A DNA stretch of 64,000 nucleotides from positions 1,240,001-1,304,000 of the forward strand of contig NC_092329.1 in NCBI RefSeq assembly GCF_036785885.1, read 5' to 3'. Below the pieces are notes generated by a model. That model searched no databases, had not been told where the DNA came from, and was given only the letters and a program-made list of their open reading frames with translations. How positions within the stretch are numbered: position 1 is the first letter of the stretch; each line of letters begins with the position of its first letter. This document shows positions 1 through 12,043 of this stretch, piece by piece. The translations under genes were made by a program, and so were the position numbers. This DNA comes from Coffea arabica (Eukaryota > Streptophyta > Magnoliopsida > Gentianales > Rubiaceae).

Positions 1-813
1 TAAAAAAGTAAATCAGTAGATTTGCCTGTTCGTGTAACTTCTGAAAACCTTGAATATCTTACTTTAGACATTATACAAAGTTCCATTCGAACTCAATTCA
101 CTAGCCCCTCCATGGTCTTTGGTTACGTTCTTTTTATTGATGCTAATTTTTCCAGACTAGGACCTCAGATGTCTTTTACCAAAGTTGAAATTTACGAGCA
201 AAAGTTCATTAATGATGTAGCCATTTAAATCTCTTTTTTTCCCCAGTTTTTCGTTTTGCCATGTTTATCATGACTTGTGAGGCATCCTGGAGAAGATGAG
301 CACTGAGGCCCATCCTATGAAGCTAAAAGTATATGGTGCACCTACAACCCTCAAACGGATACATGTTAGACACAACTAGAGTCAATGCAACCCAACCAAT
401 AGGAGGATTCATTACCTCAATGATAGTGTGAGCGTAACTTGAGCTGCTATAGTTTAGTATCAATAATCAATGTAGACTCAAGTAACTACATTGGTCCCGA
501 ACAGCCTCTAGTAACAATACTATGAATAACTAATAAAAGAGACAACAAGCATGAGCAGATCTTTTACTGCAATTAAAAAAAAAAATCTTGCTGCAATACA
601 AGCACTTGTGCAACATAAGTACGATTTACGAATCCTAATTTTGTGGCAGCTATTCGATTTTGCCCACCAGTACCACTTCAAACAATACGAACTTGACAAA
701 ATACTGAAAGTTGGCCAAAAAAAAAATTTCATCCAATATGTTTCTTCAAAAATTTATGAGCTTCTTCTACAGAGTGAAGAGGAAGACAAGGCCAGAGACA
801 GAGACAGAGTTAC

Positions 814-1186
814 CAAAATCGAGGTCTCTTTCGAGATTCCGAATAGTAGTGAGGTGGATTTGCTGTTGTGCCGATAGCTTAGCCGCTTGATCTTCCACCT
901 CTGAAGTTGTTAAATCCAGAAATTACGTAACGATAACTAAAGAAGTAACATTTACGCATCCAAATTTGCAATCAACACAACATCGCAATGAAAGTTGATT
1001 TAGCTTCATACAGTAGTCCGAAATTTGGGAATGATTGAAAATTTCTGGAGGAAAGTCAGAGTAAAAAAAAAAAGTTAATTAAAAAGAAAACACAGTAGGA
1101 AGAGAACCGGTCATTTGAGTGCGTAGAGTCCTCATATACTGCAAATAATCCTCCATTTTTTCGATGCCTGATACAATCGAATCCAT
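814..1186 (-). CDS. 5' part of an unidentified, probably coiled-coil protein (partial)
   Basis: Minus-strand gene start. Exon 1 runs from 1186 to 1108 (26 codons plus one base) and begins MDSIVSGIEKMEDYLQYM. Exon 2 runs from 900 to 814 after a good acceptor (aacttcag) and ends at a GTAACT donor. The two join in phase and give E-V-E-D-Q-A-A-K-L-S-A-Q-Q-Q, then a stretch rich in E, R, D and L. The composition (charged, Q/E/K-rich, regular Leu/Ile, no Gly or Pro run) suggests an alpha-helical coiled coil. The first donor (CCG|GTTCTC) is weak. The following exons were not found, and the gene presumably continues past the left edge. A leader rich in CT and CA lies upstream at about 1300-1480. The family is not recognised. 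A small kinetochore or microtubule-associated coiled-coil protein is one guess, without motif support. The model rests only on phase and on coding-like composition. Confidence 0.45.
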
Positions 1187-1739
1187 ACAACCAAAAAAAT
1201 AAAGTGAGGAAAGTGTGGAGGGAGTAAAAATAGAAAGTTTAATTATGGATAAGAATCTGTAAGCTTTTCAATCTGGAATCAAAGACGAAATTAATCGGGC
1301 GTAAGACAGTTACCAGAGAGGAATGGGTGAACTCTTGGAATTATGAAGCGAATAAAGGAAAGCACAAAGAAGGAATTCTGTAGCTCTGCAAGGGTTGTCT
1401 GTGTCTGTGTGAGAGAGAATGAGACTGAATTTGGAGGGAAAAAAAGGGCAGAGGAAGTTGGTTCAAGTTGGTTCCGTTGTGAGACACTGGTGCATGCTAG
1501 TGAGATAATGCTCAGCTTGTATTGGTCATTTTTTTTAACAAGTTTTTCAAATAAATACAATGTTATAATAATATATAATAATTCAAAAAACATCTCATCC
1601 ATAAAATATATAAAAAATTTTAAAAACTTTTATAATAAAAAATTTTCATATACATTGTTACAATAAAATTTTTTAATAACACCCTCAAAAATAACTAAAT
1701 CCAAACGAATATATAAATCAACGGCCAACATGAGATTTA

Positions 1740-2256
1740 TACTGGTATACCATCCTACTGGTTTCGAATCTTCTGTCCCCAAATTAATCTCTATCCCCTC
1801 TGTCCTTTCTTTGTATAACTGTCACGTGTCTCTAACTTTTTGATAACCCAAACTTTTTGTCCATTTTTGTATTAGGAAATAGTGAATAGTTAATTGTATT
1901 ACGAAAACCTCAATCACTTCAGGATTCAGTTTTATGAATATCTATAAGTTATGATAAATCACATCTTGAATATCTTTATGGCAAATTTGGACTAGTTAAA
2001 TCAAGAAAGGGAAAAATAATTAAATGGTAAATCACTCCATTACTATTAAGTAATTAATTTTAAAGCATCGCATTTACATAATTATGAGATGTAAAGAAAT
2101 TAGAAAGAGCTAAATAAGTTGATATAAACACACACATAGTTTTGGTTATTAAAAAGTTAGAAACACGTGACAGCTATACAAAGAATGCACAAATAGCATA
2201 GAAACTAATTTAGGGATAGAAGATTCAAAACCCACACTACCATTAGGCATTAGCAT
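1740..2256. repeat. Foldback element with inverted arms of about 110 bp
   Basis: The segment at about 1745-1858 is the imperfect reverse complement of about 2135-2256. Both arms carry a CACGTG-like core (gtcacgtgtc / acacgtgac), the run ctttgtata and its complement, and gaatcttct and its complement. The loop is about 275 bp of AT-rich sequence. Long imperfect inverted arms with no coding capacity fit a non-autonomous foldback or Mutator-like DNA transposon. Exact ends and target duplications could not be fixed. Confidence 0.6.
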
Positions 2257-3156
2257 GGGCAGATGGAGGAGTTTCTGGCTTTCATTTCCCCCCCTCCCCC
2301 CCTCCCCCTCAAATTTTTGACACCATATTCTCCGATTTGTTAGGTGGTCAATACTCATATGGTTAATACAAATTATGAAATTATGGAAAGTAACGAGGTC
2401 TACTAATGAATTAATTAATGGAGCTCAAAAAAATCTTGTTTAAACTTGACTTAAATGTTATAGTAGTAGTATTACTTAGCTTGAGAAAAGTCAATCAATT
2501 GAGAAAATTAGTGAGTAGAGACGAGACGTGTGTGAAGTACTACATTGCTATGGATTGTGTGAATGAATTTGCATTGTGCTACGAGCATTGCCAATTTGCC
2601 ATAGTTTATTTCGGAGATGATTTGTTCAAAATTTAGCATGATAGATTGAGATTCTATTTCCAAATTTTGTCAAAGTAACAATAATGTTTCCATCAATGTT
2701 TTGAAAATCAGATCGGATCGATTGAATCATAAATCCGTCATGTCTTTGGTCCGATTCAATTAAAAATTCAAAAAAATAAATTGAACTAGTCAATAATCGA
2801 TTGAATCGATAAAAATCGGGAGGTTCAAATAATTTTTATTAAATACTTATTTTAAAGTAAGTATTTTGATATTATTCAAAATTCTTAATACTAAAATAAA
2901 TAAAAAATTATTAAACATTTGAATCAAAGTTGAATCGATTGAACCGAAAGGTTTTCCAATTCACTTAAATGCTTTTTCCTCTTTGGATGCACTTCTACAT
3001 GCCCAATAGCCATAGCAAGATATAAGACCTTTTGATAAGAAATAATTTGCTTGGCTGTGAGATACTACTATGTCTAACAGTAGCATAATTTGCCAAAAAA
3101 AAAGTTGCATACTACGCATCAAAAACACAATTTTAATCACGTTTTTATTTTGCATA

Positions 3157-4319
3157 CTAGGGGGGAATGCCCGCGCATCGCGCGAATGTTTGGTGCTTAT
3201 AGTTAAAGAAGATTTTACGGTAGTTCAAGCGAATATAAAAAAACTCACGCACATTGAATAGCAAAATGAAGTAACAAAATATCTAATGTATACTGGAAAA
3301 TGAAGAAGGAAATTATGCATGCTATCTTACTCAGTTCAGATATTTTGAAACAAACATTTGTATATGAGTTTTTTATTAACAAGACTAAATGAACTTTAAA
3401 CAGATACCCAAACGATTCAGAGAATGACAAACAAACAAAATGATTATCTACTTAAAGATGCATCTACACAATATTCTTGTTGATGAAAATAGCCAACTAT
3501 GGAGGAGGCTTTTTTATCAAAGTAGCCAACATTCTTTTTGATCGAAACCTATTCCAACAAAACCACACCGTTTAAATTGTATATAACAACCAACTTTGTA
3601 GGGAAACAATAATATCAACATTAAATTGCACTAAAAGAGTATCCAATTTTGGAATGAAAGCATTTAGCTAACAATAGAAATTACGATTTTACAAAGCAAA
3701 TCATACCTTTAAAAAAAAAGAATGAAACCTCACCTCAAGTTGAACTATCAAGAATAACTTCATTAGAGAACCATATTGAAATCTAAAGTACAATAACAAT
3801 TCAAATAAGTATTTACCGCAAGATGAAAGGAACGTAACAGAAGAATGTGAAGGGACAAACATTTGAAGAATTGAAGTTGAAACTAATGCTCAATCATAAA
3901 TTCCTTAATAAACCACATTGTCCTTGCTTTAATTGAAATGAAAATGACGTTTGAAGTTCTTCAAGTTATAATAGCAAAGTAATAGTAATAATTTTGATTC
4001 AAACCAAAATGAATGTCTCTGCAAGGATATTTAAGTAATTACACCAATAAAGAAGCAATTATGGATTGTATCAATTGTAGACAAGATGACCAAATAATCT
4101 CACATTCTCAAATTACCCACACCTTTGAACAAATCATTACTGCATCTTTTAGAATACAAGAACATTTTAGTAAATACAATAATGCACATGCTATCTAAAG
4201 TAGTACCCAATACTATAACTACATTTAAAACCGCCTCACAATCCCAAAATACCCCTACTCTTGCAGTTGAAATTCAAAGTCATTCTTTAATCAAAACTCA
4301 TTCTTATATAGTATAAGGA
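3157..4319 (-). mobile_element. Non-autonomous Helitron, 1163 bp
   Basis: Read on the minus strand, the element starts TCCTTATACTATATAAGAA (at 4319) and ends with a GC-rich hairpin (CGCGCGATGCGCGGG) followed by CATTCCCCC and CTAG (3157). It sits between an A on its 5' side and a T on its 3' side, with no target duplication. This is the classic Helitron signature: 5' TC, 3' hairpin plus CTRR, insertion between A and T. No Rep/helicase ORF is present, so it would depend on an autonomous partner. It lies about 380 bp upstream of the GDPD4 start codon and may contribute to its upstream region. Confidence 0.88.
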
Positions 4320-4698
4320 TATCATATCAAAAAAAATATTAAACTCTTAGGAAGTGTTATTCTAAATAATTTTTTTTAAATATATATCCAAACACAATAT
4401 GACCTTTTGGTAAATAAAAAACAATTTCCTTGGCCATGCGGTAGCACTCTGTCCAGCAGCAGTTCACTTGCAATTAGCCGCAGCTCCCCCAAACCCCCCC
4501 AATCCAAAAAAAAGGGAGGAAAGAAAAAGTTGGAGCAAAATTCGACTAGAAAGACGTTATAGTGTGGCCCAAGCATATATAATTTGGTTTTGTTGTTAAT
4601 TTAGGCCCTCATCACGTTTGCATATGAGTGCAATATTGGAAACGATTACTAGTAATAATAATGAGGAGTGAGCAGTAGTGCGGTAGCAGAAGTAGATT

Positions 4699-7600
4699 AT
4701 GGCGATCTCAGCATCCTCATCAAGATGGAATAGGCAGCGTCCGCAGCTGCTGCTAGGAGTCCGGAGGACTCATCGCAGATGGCCCCCCTTCCTCCCCTTC
4801 CCCTCCACCATCAGAAGAAACATCGTCTTCCGATGGCTGCTCATTGCCCTAGCATTTATCGCCATCTTACCGCCTCTTTTCTTCCATTTCAAGCTCCGAC
4901 GCTTCCATCAGGTAACCGCGTCCTTCATTTTCACTAGCATTTGTTTTCAAGATCCAAACTTTGACCAACTCTATCTCTCTCTCTCTCTTTTCAATGGCAA
5001 GATGTTTCGGTTAGTCGCATTTTTATTTCTGGAAGATTAAGCAAATCAAATTGATAATTGATCTGGAAAAAATTGGTGCTTTGCGAAAAAGAAACAAGAG
5101 GGAAAAAAAAAAGTTACTGTAGTTTTTAGGAGCACTATATGTTGCTTTGTACTACTATCAATTACTAAGCAGAGCATCATAATCTGATCACATGCATCTC
5201 CAAAAACTAATTCTTGGTATCATCAGACAATTATTATTACCTATTATTTTTGTGGTGGTTGTTTTTGTACTGGAGTTCATAAGGCACAACAATAATTATG
5301 GAAGGATACGTCTTACTGTTGTTGATTCTCCACCTTGAATAATAGATTTAAAGTAGTACCAAATGCGAAGCATTTGTCATTATGTTAAAGTCCTTGATTG
5401 TGTTGTATTGAAGCTAACACTAAAAGGCAAAAGGACTATGTTAATATTGGTCTTCGATTCCAAAATTTCACCACTTCTTTGCATTAACTAAATCTGCAGA
5501 CTAAATTTGCTCTTGGAAATATAACTCGTGAATTTTTTTTTAACAGACAGTTGAGTAAATTCTTATGGCATCATCTTTATAAGAGATGAGATTGTAAAAG
5601 ACAGACTTGGCTAGGGGCTGTTTTATATAATTACTTAAAATTAATGTATTAAGTGCTTTTTTCTATTAAGCTTGTGTATTATTAAGAACCACCTAATTTG
5701 TATACAAAATTTTTAAGTGAAAGTTGTATCACTTAATTGGCTGAATTGTTGAACAACTATAATAAATTCATCCAAAAAAATTATTGCACGCACTCTTAGA
5801 CCCACACACACTCTCTCACATGTGACGCCCCGAAAGAATGAGTGTGAGAACCCGAAAATTTTTATATATTTTCTAGACATTATTTTATTTTCTTGTCTAT
5901 AATTTTGTACCTTTCTTCAATATATTAATTTTCTATGCATTTTTATAAAGGAATATAGTTTTCAAATCATTTCCTTGATACAAGTTAGTCCACGTTAAGT
6001 TTGAGATTTATATTGTAATCTATTTGAGGTCTGTAGTGAACGACTGAATCCCGACGAGAGTTGGGCAGACGGTCCGCTAAACTCTTTGATTCGCCTTAGG
6101 GGAAGGTGTCCACGTTAAGTTTGAGATTTATATTGTAATCTATTTGAGGACTGTAGTGAACGACTGAGTCCCGGCGAGAGCTGGACAGGCGGTCTGTTAA
6201 ACCCTTTGGTTCGCCTTGGGGGAAGGTGGGGTCATCACAGGTGGTATTAGAGTTTAGGTTTCAAATCTCTGTAGTGTATCCTAGACTTGAAGTTTCGGAT
6301 GCCGGACTGTGGGTTTGATTTGAAATATCAGTGATTCTTGTAGGACTGAAAGGCGGACAAGTAGGTGTTATTGACTCTTAGTGTTTGCTTGGAACGCTTG
6401 AGTGATTCTTGCGGGATGTCTTGACTTGATTGGTACAAGATGGAATGTCGAGGACGACATTCTTTTAAGGAGGGGAGTTTGTGACGCCCCGAAAGAATGA
6501 GTGTGAGAACCCGAAAATTTTTATATATTTTCTAGACATTATTTTATTTTCTTGTCCATAATTTTGTATCTTTCTTCAATATATTAATTTTCTATACATT
6601 TTTATAAAGGAATATAGTTTTCAAATCATTTTCTTGATACAAGTTAGTCCACGTTAAGTTTGAGATTTATATTGTAATCTATTTGAGGACTGTAGTGAAC
6701 GACTGAGTCTCGGCGAGAGTTGGGCATGCGGTCCGCTAAACCCTTTGGTTCGTCTTAGGGGAAGGTGGGGCCGTCACATCACACACCGACACTCTCTCTC
6801 CTGCCTCCGCACACTTTCACACATATTAAATACTCTCTCTATTTAATGGACGCACTTCACACATACACACACTCTCTCTCTCTCTCACACACACACTCTT
6901 TCTCCTACATGTACTTTTTTCAGTAACGCACACTTTGAAACGTAATCTCTCCATCAAATACACACTCTCTTATACACACACAAAATACACTTTCTATATT
7001 TGCAAGCAGTTTATTGGGTTCAAAAAGTCATATTAAAGAAATTGATAAAATATAGACTTAAAAGCATAATATTACTATTCAACCATATAATACACATGAA
7101 ATAAAATATTTCAATTTGGCCTTCGCATTTAGCTGGTTAGCAAACAGATTTGGCGTTGTGGATTCAGCAAATTAAGACTTTAGTAATTGAGTTTCAGTCT
7201 TTAGATATCAGACTTCAGTTATGTTGATGGTTACTATTGTTGGTCTTTACTGTTGACCTCCTTTATGCAGATGCAATTTCGCAGGTGCCGTTGGCTTAGA
7301 AATCCTCCTCTTGTATGTGCTCATGGTGGTGACTCCTCCAAGGCCTTCCCTAATACAGTAAGCATAACTCCACCCCCATCTAATCACAATTTTTCCATGG
7401 TCCCAAGAAGTTGGTGTCTATATAATGTTTAGACAATATGACCATCTCCATTTTATCCCCTAATTTGGTCAATATGAAAGGAATTCTTGTGCTGATCCAA
7501 ATGACAAACATTGTGGATGAAAAATAAGGAAGGAAGAAGAGGAGGTTTTTTATTGTATAACCTAGTAGCTGTAGTCGGAATCATGTCTCACTCCAAACTG

Positions 7601-10600
7601 CTGGAAACCTGCACTCTTCTGTAGCACGTAAAAATTGCCATACCATAGAAGCCAGCATTATGTGCCTTTTCCTAACCATGTCGCAGGACACCTCCAAAAA
7701 ATGTTTCCTTTTGTTATTATTCATTTTCAATTTATCAGAAACTTCCAAAATGCGATATGGCGTTTTTCCTCCTTTTAATTAATTCAGTACATTATTTATT
7801 TTTGGCTTTCTATTTGAATTAGATTCAGAGAAGGTCTTGAATTGTGTGCTTCACATATAAGGACAAGAGAGGAGAAAATATATGGATTTCAAATTGAAAA
7901 AAGAGACAAAAAGAGATTTGTGTTTTGAGCTTGAGTCTTTATTTTTATCTTTGATTAGATGGATGCATATCAAACTGCTCTTCGTTCTCAAGTCGATTGC
8001 ATTGAAATTGATGTCTCTCGTTCTTTGGATGGGGGATTGTTTGCTCTTCATGACAGGTATCTATGAGCTTTGATTCTTTGAAAATGGTTAAACTGTTCTC
8101 AATTTCATGGTGGATGTATGTTTGAATTCATTGGTGATCACTATGTTGCTATTTCCTCAATTCATAGATTTTCTGGTTACCTGTTTCAGGCAGATTTATT
8201 GTATGGCACATCTTTTAGCATTAGGTATTAGTTTTTATTTTCCTTCTTTGGTAAGCTACGGAATGATAACATGAAGAAATGAAATGGTACAACTCTCTGA
8301 GACAGGACTTAGTACATTTGCATGGTAATAAAGAAGATGCTGGAAGGAACTTCTATCACAGTTCTGTTCATGGTGTAGGATATGTTCTCCCAGATTTTGA
8401 TAAGCTCTGCTTACAACAGTTTTTTTTTTTCTTTTAAGGTGGATAGACAATTCTGTGGGGTCAAAGGCGAATGTGAAAACCCAAACTAATTCATGATCAT
8501 TAAAATAAACATGCATGGTTCTGAGCTACTTAAAAGGTTTCACTCGGAATGATGAATAGGTACTTGAAGAAAAGTTGAAGTTATATCATTATCGAAGAAA
8601 GAAAAGTTGAAGACATTATCATTGAAAATTTTAAGAAAAGTTGAAGATATATCATCATTGAAGAAAAAAATATCGTGGCAAAGTCTATTAGCATTTCAAA
8701 TTGCTTTTTGGCTTACTAACAGGGCAAAGTGCATTTGCATGTGTTACTTCTTCTTGCACTGTTGTTAACAGTATTCTCATTTTCATTTTATGAATCTGAG
8801 AATCAAAACATCGGAATAGTAGGTTTCTTATGTTCTAGCATACTGGGCACATGCTGCTAAATAAGAAGTCTTTCATTTTAAGCAGTTTGAAAGGTTAAAA
8901 AAATCCCTCCCCAGCTTTCTTACTGATTTATTAGTGTTGAATCTGTTTCTTATATACTTTGATGTTTTGGACCAGAAGCTTAGATAGAGAGAGATGCAAG
9001 TTGCAAACTCAGAAAGGATTGGTTATTTTCACTGGAAAAATGCATCAAAATGGTAGAACGTAGATGAACTATTTATTACCACTGATGCTAGCAGCTATAT
9101 TCTTTCTGTCACATGTGAATGGACAGAAGAATTTGCGGATACATGAGTTGTTTTTACTGTGATTTAACAATAACAGATTGGGTAATTATTTGGGATCATC
9201 TATTTATCCACATCCTAGTTTTTTCACTCAAAACTGTATGGGAAGTTGATTCTCACATATTACAGGCAGGGATTTGCAGCGAATATTGGGGAACAGTACA
9301 TCTAGAGTTGGATACTTGAGTACCAAAGAGGTGTGAAATGTTCTTTTTGATTAATTTAAAATTTTCTAATATCAATAAGAATTTACAGTCTCTGGGTATT
9401 TTTTTATCGTCAAAACATACTTGCATTCTCATTCTTTTGGGTTCTTTGGAATTGAACCTTTGTGATATCTTTGGAATTTATGATGATTTGGAACTTCAAA
9501 TTACCATACTGTATCTGCTGCAAGCTTACATAGTTTGAGCATGGTTTCAAATGTTTGCTTGTTTTTACTAATTACTTGCTCTAATAACGAGGTGTTTGGA
9601 ATATAACTTCTCTCTGTCTAACATGTTTCTTCAGAATTCCTTACCATGTACAAAATGTTTGAAGTTTGTGATAGATATGTAGAAGCTCACTTTCCAACTC
9701 TGAGATTGCATGTTTCCTTTCCAATTTGTATTTGTCAGTCAAGATGCCAAGCGACTGCATATACAAACCAGATCATGTTTTAGTTTGTGATTGTAGATTC
9801 AAGAACTGGTTCCGAACCAGCATCTTGCAATGAAGTTTCATGATCTATCCATTCCTACAATTGAAGATGCATTGAAGGTAATATGAAAATTTGCTTCTCC
9901 TCCTGCCGCTCTCTCTCTCTCTATCCCCTTTCTTTTTCTGCTATGAAGTTTGGGAAGTAGTTCAGGAAGAGGAAATGTTTCCATTTTCTCAGCTGCTATT
10001 AAAGAGGAAAAATTTTGCTACCTAGTATGGCTACTGTCATTACAATCAGTTGGACGTCATAAGACTCTTGCTAATCAGAGGAGAGTCCTGGAATATCTTC
10101 ATAAGTTTGGCTTCTTATGATCTTTAGTTTGTATCTGGATCGGTCCGAGAAGTAATTCTTGATGCAAAAGTTGGGCCTCCATCATACGAAAAAGGACTGG
10201 CACAGGATATTATTTCTCTGGTATGTTTAATATCAAAACATGCATAATATGTTATTCGTGATGCTTGATATAGTTCTGATAGAGTATGTTCATTTTTGCT
10301 GGTAATATTACCTAGATATAGTAGCTGAAATTGCGAGTTATAGCAGTTGCTAAGCAGTTGGAATTGTTGGTGTTGGGGCATTCTGCGGCGTTTGAACAGA
10401 AATAGATCATTAAATGAATGTATGTGGTCTGAAGACCATCTGCCTTTGGCATTCAGGCAACATGGTTTTTGGCTGTTATTTCCTTTTGCACTATCGACAT
10501 GATGAGATATTACTGAAATTATGAAATTGGTTTCTTATGCATCAAGCAAGACTTTCACTGACCGGTCTTGACTAAAGCTAAGTTTACTGCAAATAGCTAA

Positions 10601-12043
10601 ATTAAGATATTTTGCTGTCCTAGGGACTGGAAACATGAAACAAATTCTTCCATTCTTTCAGCAAACTTGAGATTGCATCCCGTTACATTCATGTCATTTC
10701 GTTTAAATATATTGTTTTTTATTGCAAACATGTCTTTTGTTGATCTTTCCTCTGCAATTGTGTTAACATTCTGCAGCTGGAAAAGACAGTGTGTAAAAGT
10801 TGCCTTGTATGGGCCAAAAGTGACACTCTAGCAAGGGACTTGATCAAGCTATCATCTGATGTTACGGTATAAGCTCGTTTAACTGATTTACTTTTTCAAT
10901 TTTCTTTGTTTAATTTCATAAGTTTAATGGAGACTGCTTTCGTGCAATTGGTGGAACTAACAACCATACATTTTTACTGAGACTAACAAACCAATCAAAA
11001 GGGTACCCAGTCTAATAGTTTCCTGCTCTTCTTTCTGATCTTCAATGCTTACTGGCCCCTTTTCTTGTTTCTATAGCTTACCGCCTTTCGCTGTCCTGGC
11101 TGTGAATGAACTTTTAATCCCTCATTCTGATATTTCCAGTTACCTGTTGAAGTTGGGTATGACCATGCGAAAGTGTAATGACATTCTATGTTGCCTGACT
11201 TGCCCGTTCCTGCCAAACACACATAATTTTGCAAACCCTAACCAGGCTGTTGCCTTGCTAGTTCCCATCTAAAATTCCCATTGATGTCTCAGAGAATATC
11301 TATATGCAGTGGTTTGGGAGTGGGGTGCTTTTAGGCAAAAGATTATCTCATATTGTCCTTACTAGTACAGAGAATTCGGCGCTTTTGCTCTTGAAGCACT
11401 TCTTCTTAAGGCTAAAAAGCTAAGCACGTTTTGCTGTGGTTATAATTACGTAGAGTCCACAATACATGTTGTGCTGAATGATGAAAATTGGGATCATGAT
11501 ATACGGTGGTTTGACAGGTGGGCTACATTGTGATGATCAACCCGTCAACTGGAACTAGAATGAACTTACTGAGGATGAGGGGCGCTGAAGTGGTTGGCGT
11601 TTACCACCCTTTGGTTGATGAGAAGCTTGTAAAAATTCTGCATGGGTATGTTTAGCTACAGCGGATAGTTGGCATCTTTACCTTTTGATTTCTTTTTTTT
11701 ACTGCAGATTCGGATGCGGCTAGTCTCAAAGTTCGCAGAGGTCGATTTTTGTGGGATTAGTCATAATTATGTGACCTTAGATATACTTGTTCTGTTGTAT
11801 GTGCGTGCTGGTCCTGTCCTTGTGAAAATGTTGGAAGACTCTTTGAATGTACTAATACCTACTTATTGTAACAGGAGGAAAAAGAAGGTTTACGCATGGA
11901 CAGTGGATGATGAGATCTCCATGCAAAAAATGTTATTTGAGCACGTTGATGCAGTGGTTACTAGCAATCCCACATTGTTTCAGAGAGTTATGCAGAACAT
12001 GAGAACAGAGTGTCTCGAGGAAGGGTTTTCTTTGTCATCCTGA
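4699..12043 (+). CDS. GDPD4: Glycerophosphodiester phosphodiesterase, GDPD4-like
   Basis: Enzyme family that hydrolyses glycerophosphodiesters to glycerol-3-phosphate and an alcohol, used in lipid turnover and phosphate recycling. Nine exons join in phase to 339 aa: 4699-4911, 7271-7357, 7959-8056, 9270-9330, 9797-9877, 10128-10220, 10777-10866, 11518-11645, 11875-12043. Residues 1-41 are basic, 42-63 form one membrane anchor, and the rest is the GDPD barrel. Recognisable blocks are AHGGDSSKAFPNT (88-100), CIEIDVSRSLDGGLFALHD (114-132), LDAKVGPPSYEKGLAQDI (from 191) and VYAWTVDD near the C-terminus. Oddity: the usual H-R-G...P-E-N/H-T motif reads HGG...F-P-N-T, so the Arg and the metal-binding Glu are replaced, while Glu116, Asp118 and His131 are kept. 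The overall match is to Arabidopsis GDPD4, and I believe, without being able to check, that the altered motif is shared by that clade. Intron 1 (2.36 kb) hosts an LTR retroelement fossil. Confidence 0.94.
5821..6778 (+). mobile_element. Small LTR retroelement fossil (TRIM/SMART-like, Ty3/gypsy-derived) in GDPD4 intron 1
   Basis: A 958-bp element flanked by a perfect 5-bp target duplication, TCACA (5816-5820 and 6779-6783). The LTRs start TGTGACGCCCCGAAA and end in CA: 5' LTR 5821-6239, 3' LTR 6480-6778. The internal part is only about 240 bp. It begins with a sequence resembling a primer-binding site (ggtggtattagag) and ends with a purine tract (aaggaggggag) preceded by a short gaatgtcgaggacgacattc palindrome, typical of Ty3/gypsy elements. 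No gag or pol coding is present, so it is non-autonomous. The 5' LTR is longer because it carries a 120-bp internal tandem repeat. The LTRs differ by only a few percent, which suggests an insertion within the last few million years. Confidence 0.88.
6779..6990. repeat. CA/CT-rich simple sequence in GDPD4 intron 1
   Basis: Low-complexity stretch built of cacaca and ctctct runs directly beyond the 3' LTR of the retroelement. The same kind of sequence lies before the 5' LTR (about 5790-5820), so the element landed inside an existing CA/CT-rich tract. Confidence 0.75.

Larger units (their letters stand above)
1187..4698. other. Intergenic region between the left-edge gene and GDPD4
   Basis: No convincing coding region. 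It contains the presumed leader of the left-edge gene, a foldback repeat (about 1740-2256), a degenerate stretch with scattered gaatcgat-type motifs (about 2690-2960), a Helitron (3157-4319), and the promoter of the GDPD4-like gene. The ORFs present are short, AT-rich and family-less. Confidence 0.7.

Noticed and set aside
551-877. 108-codon plus-strand ORF
   Set aside because: It overlaps, antisense, the better-supported minus-strand exon at 814-900 and has no family features.
11704-11740. Possible micro-exon after exon 8 of GDPD4
   Set aside because: A gcag and a following gt exist, but skipping it gives the expected H-G-R-K-K-K-V-Y-A-W junction.
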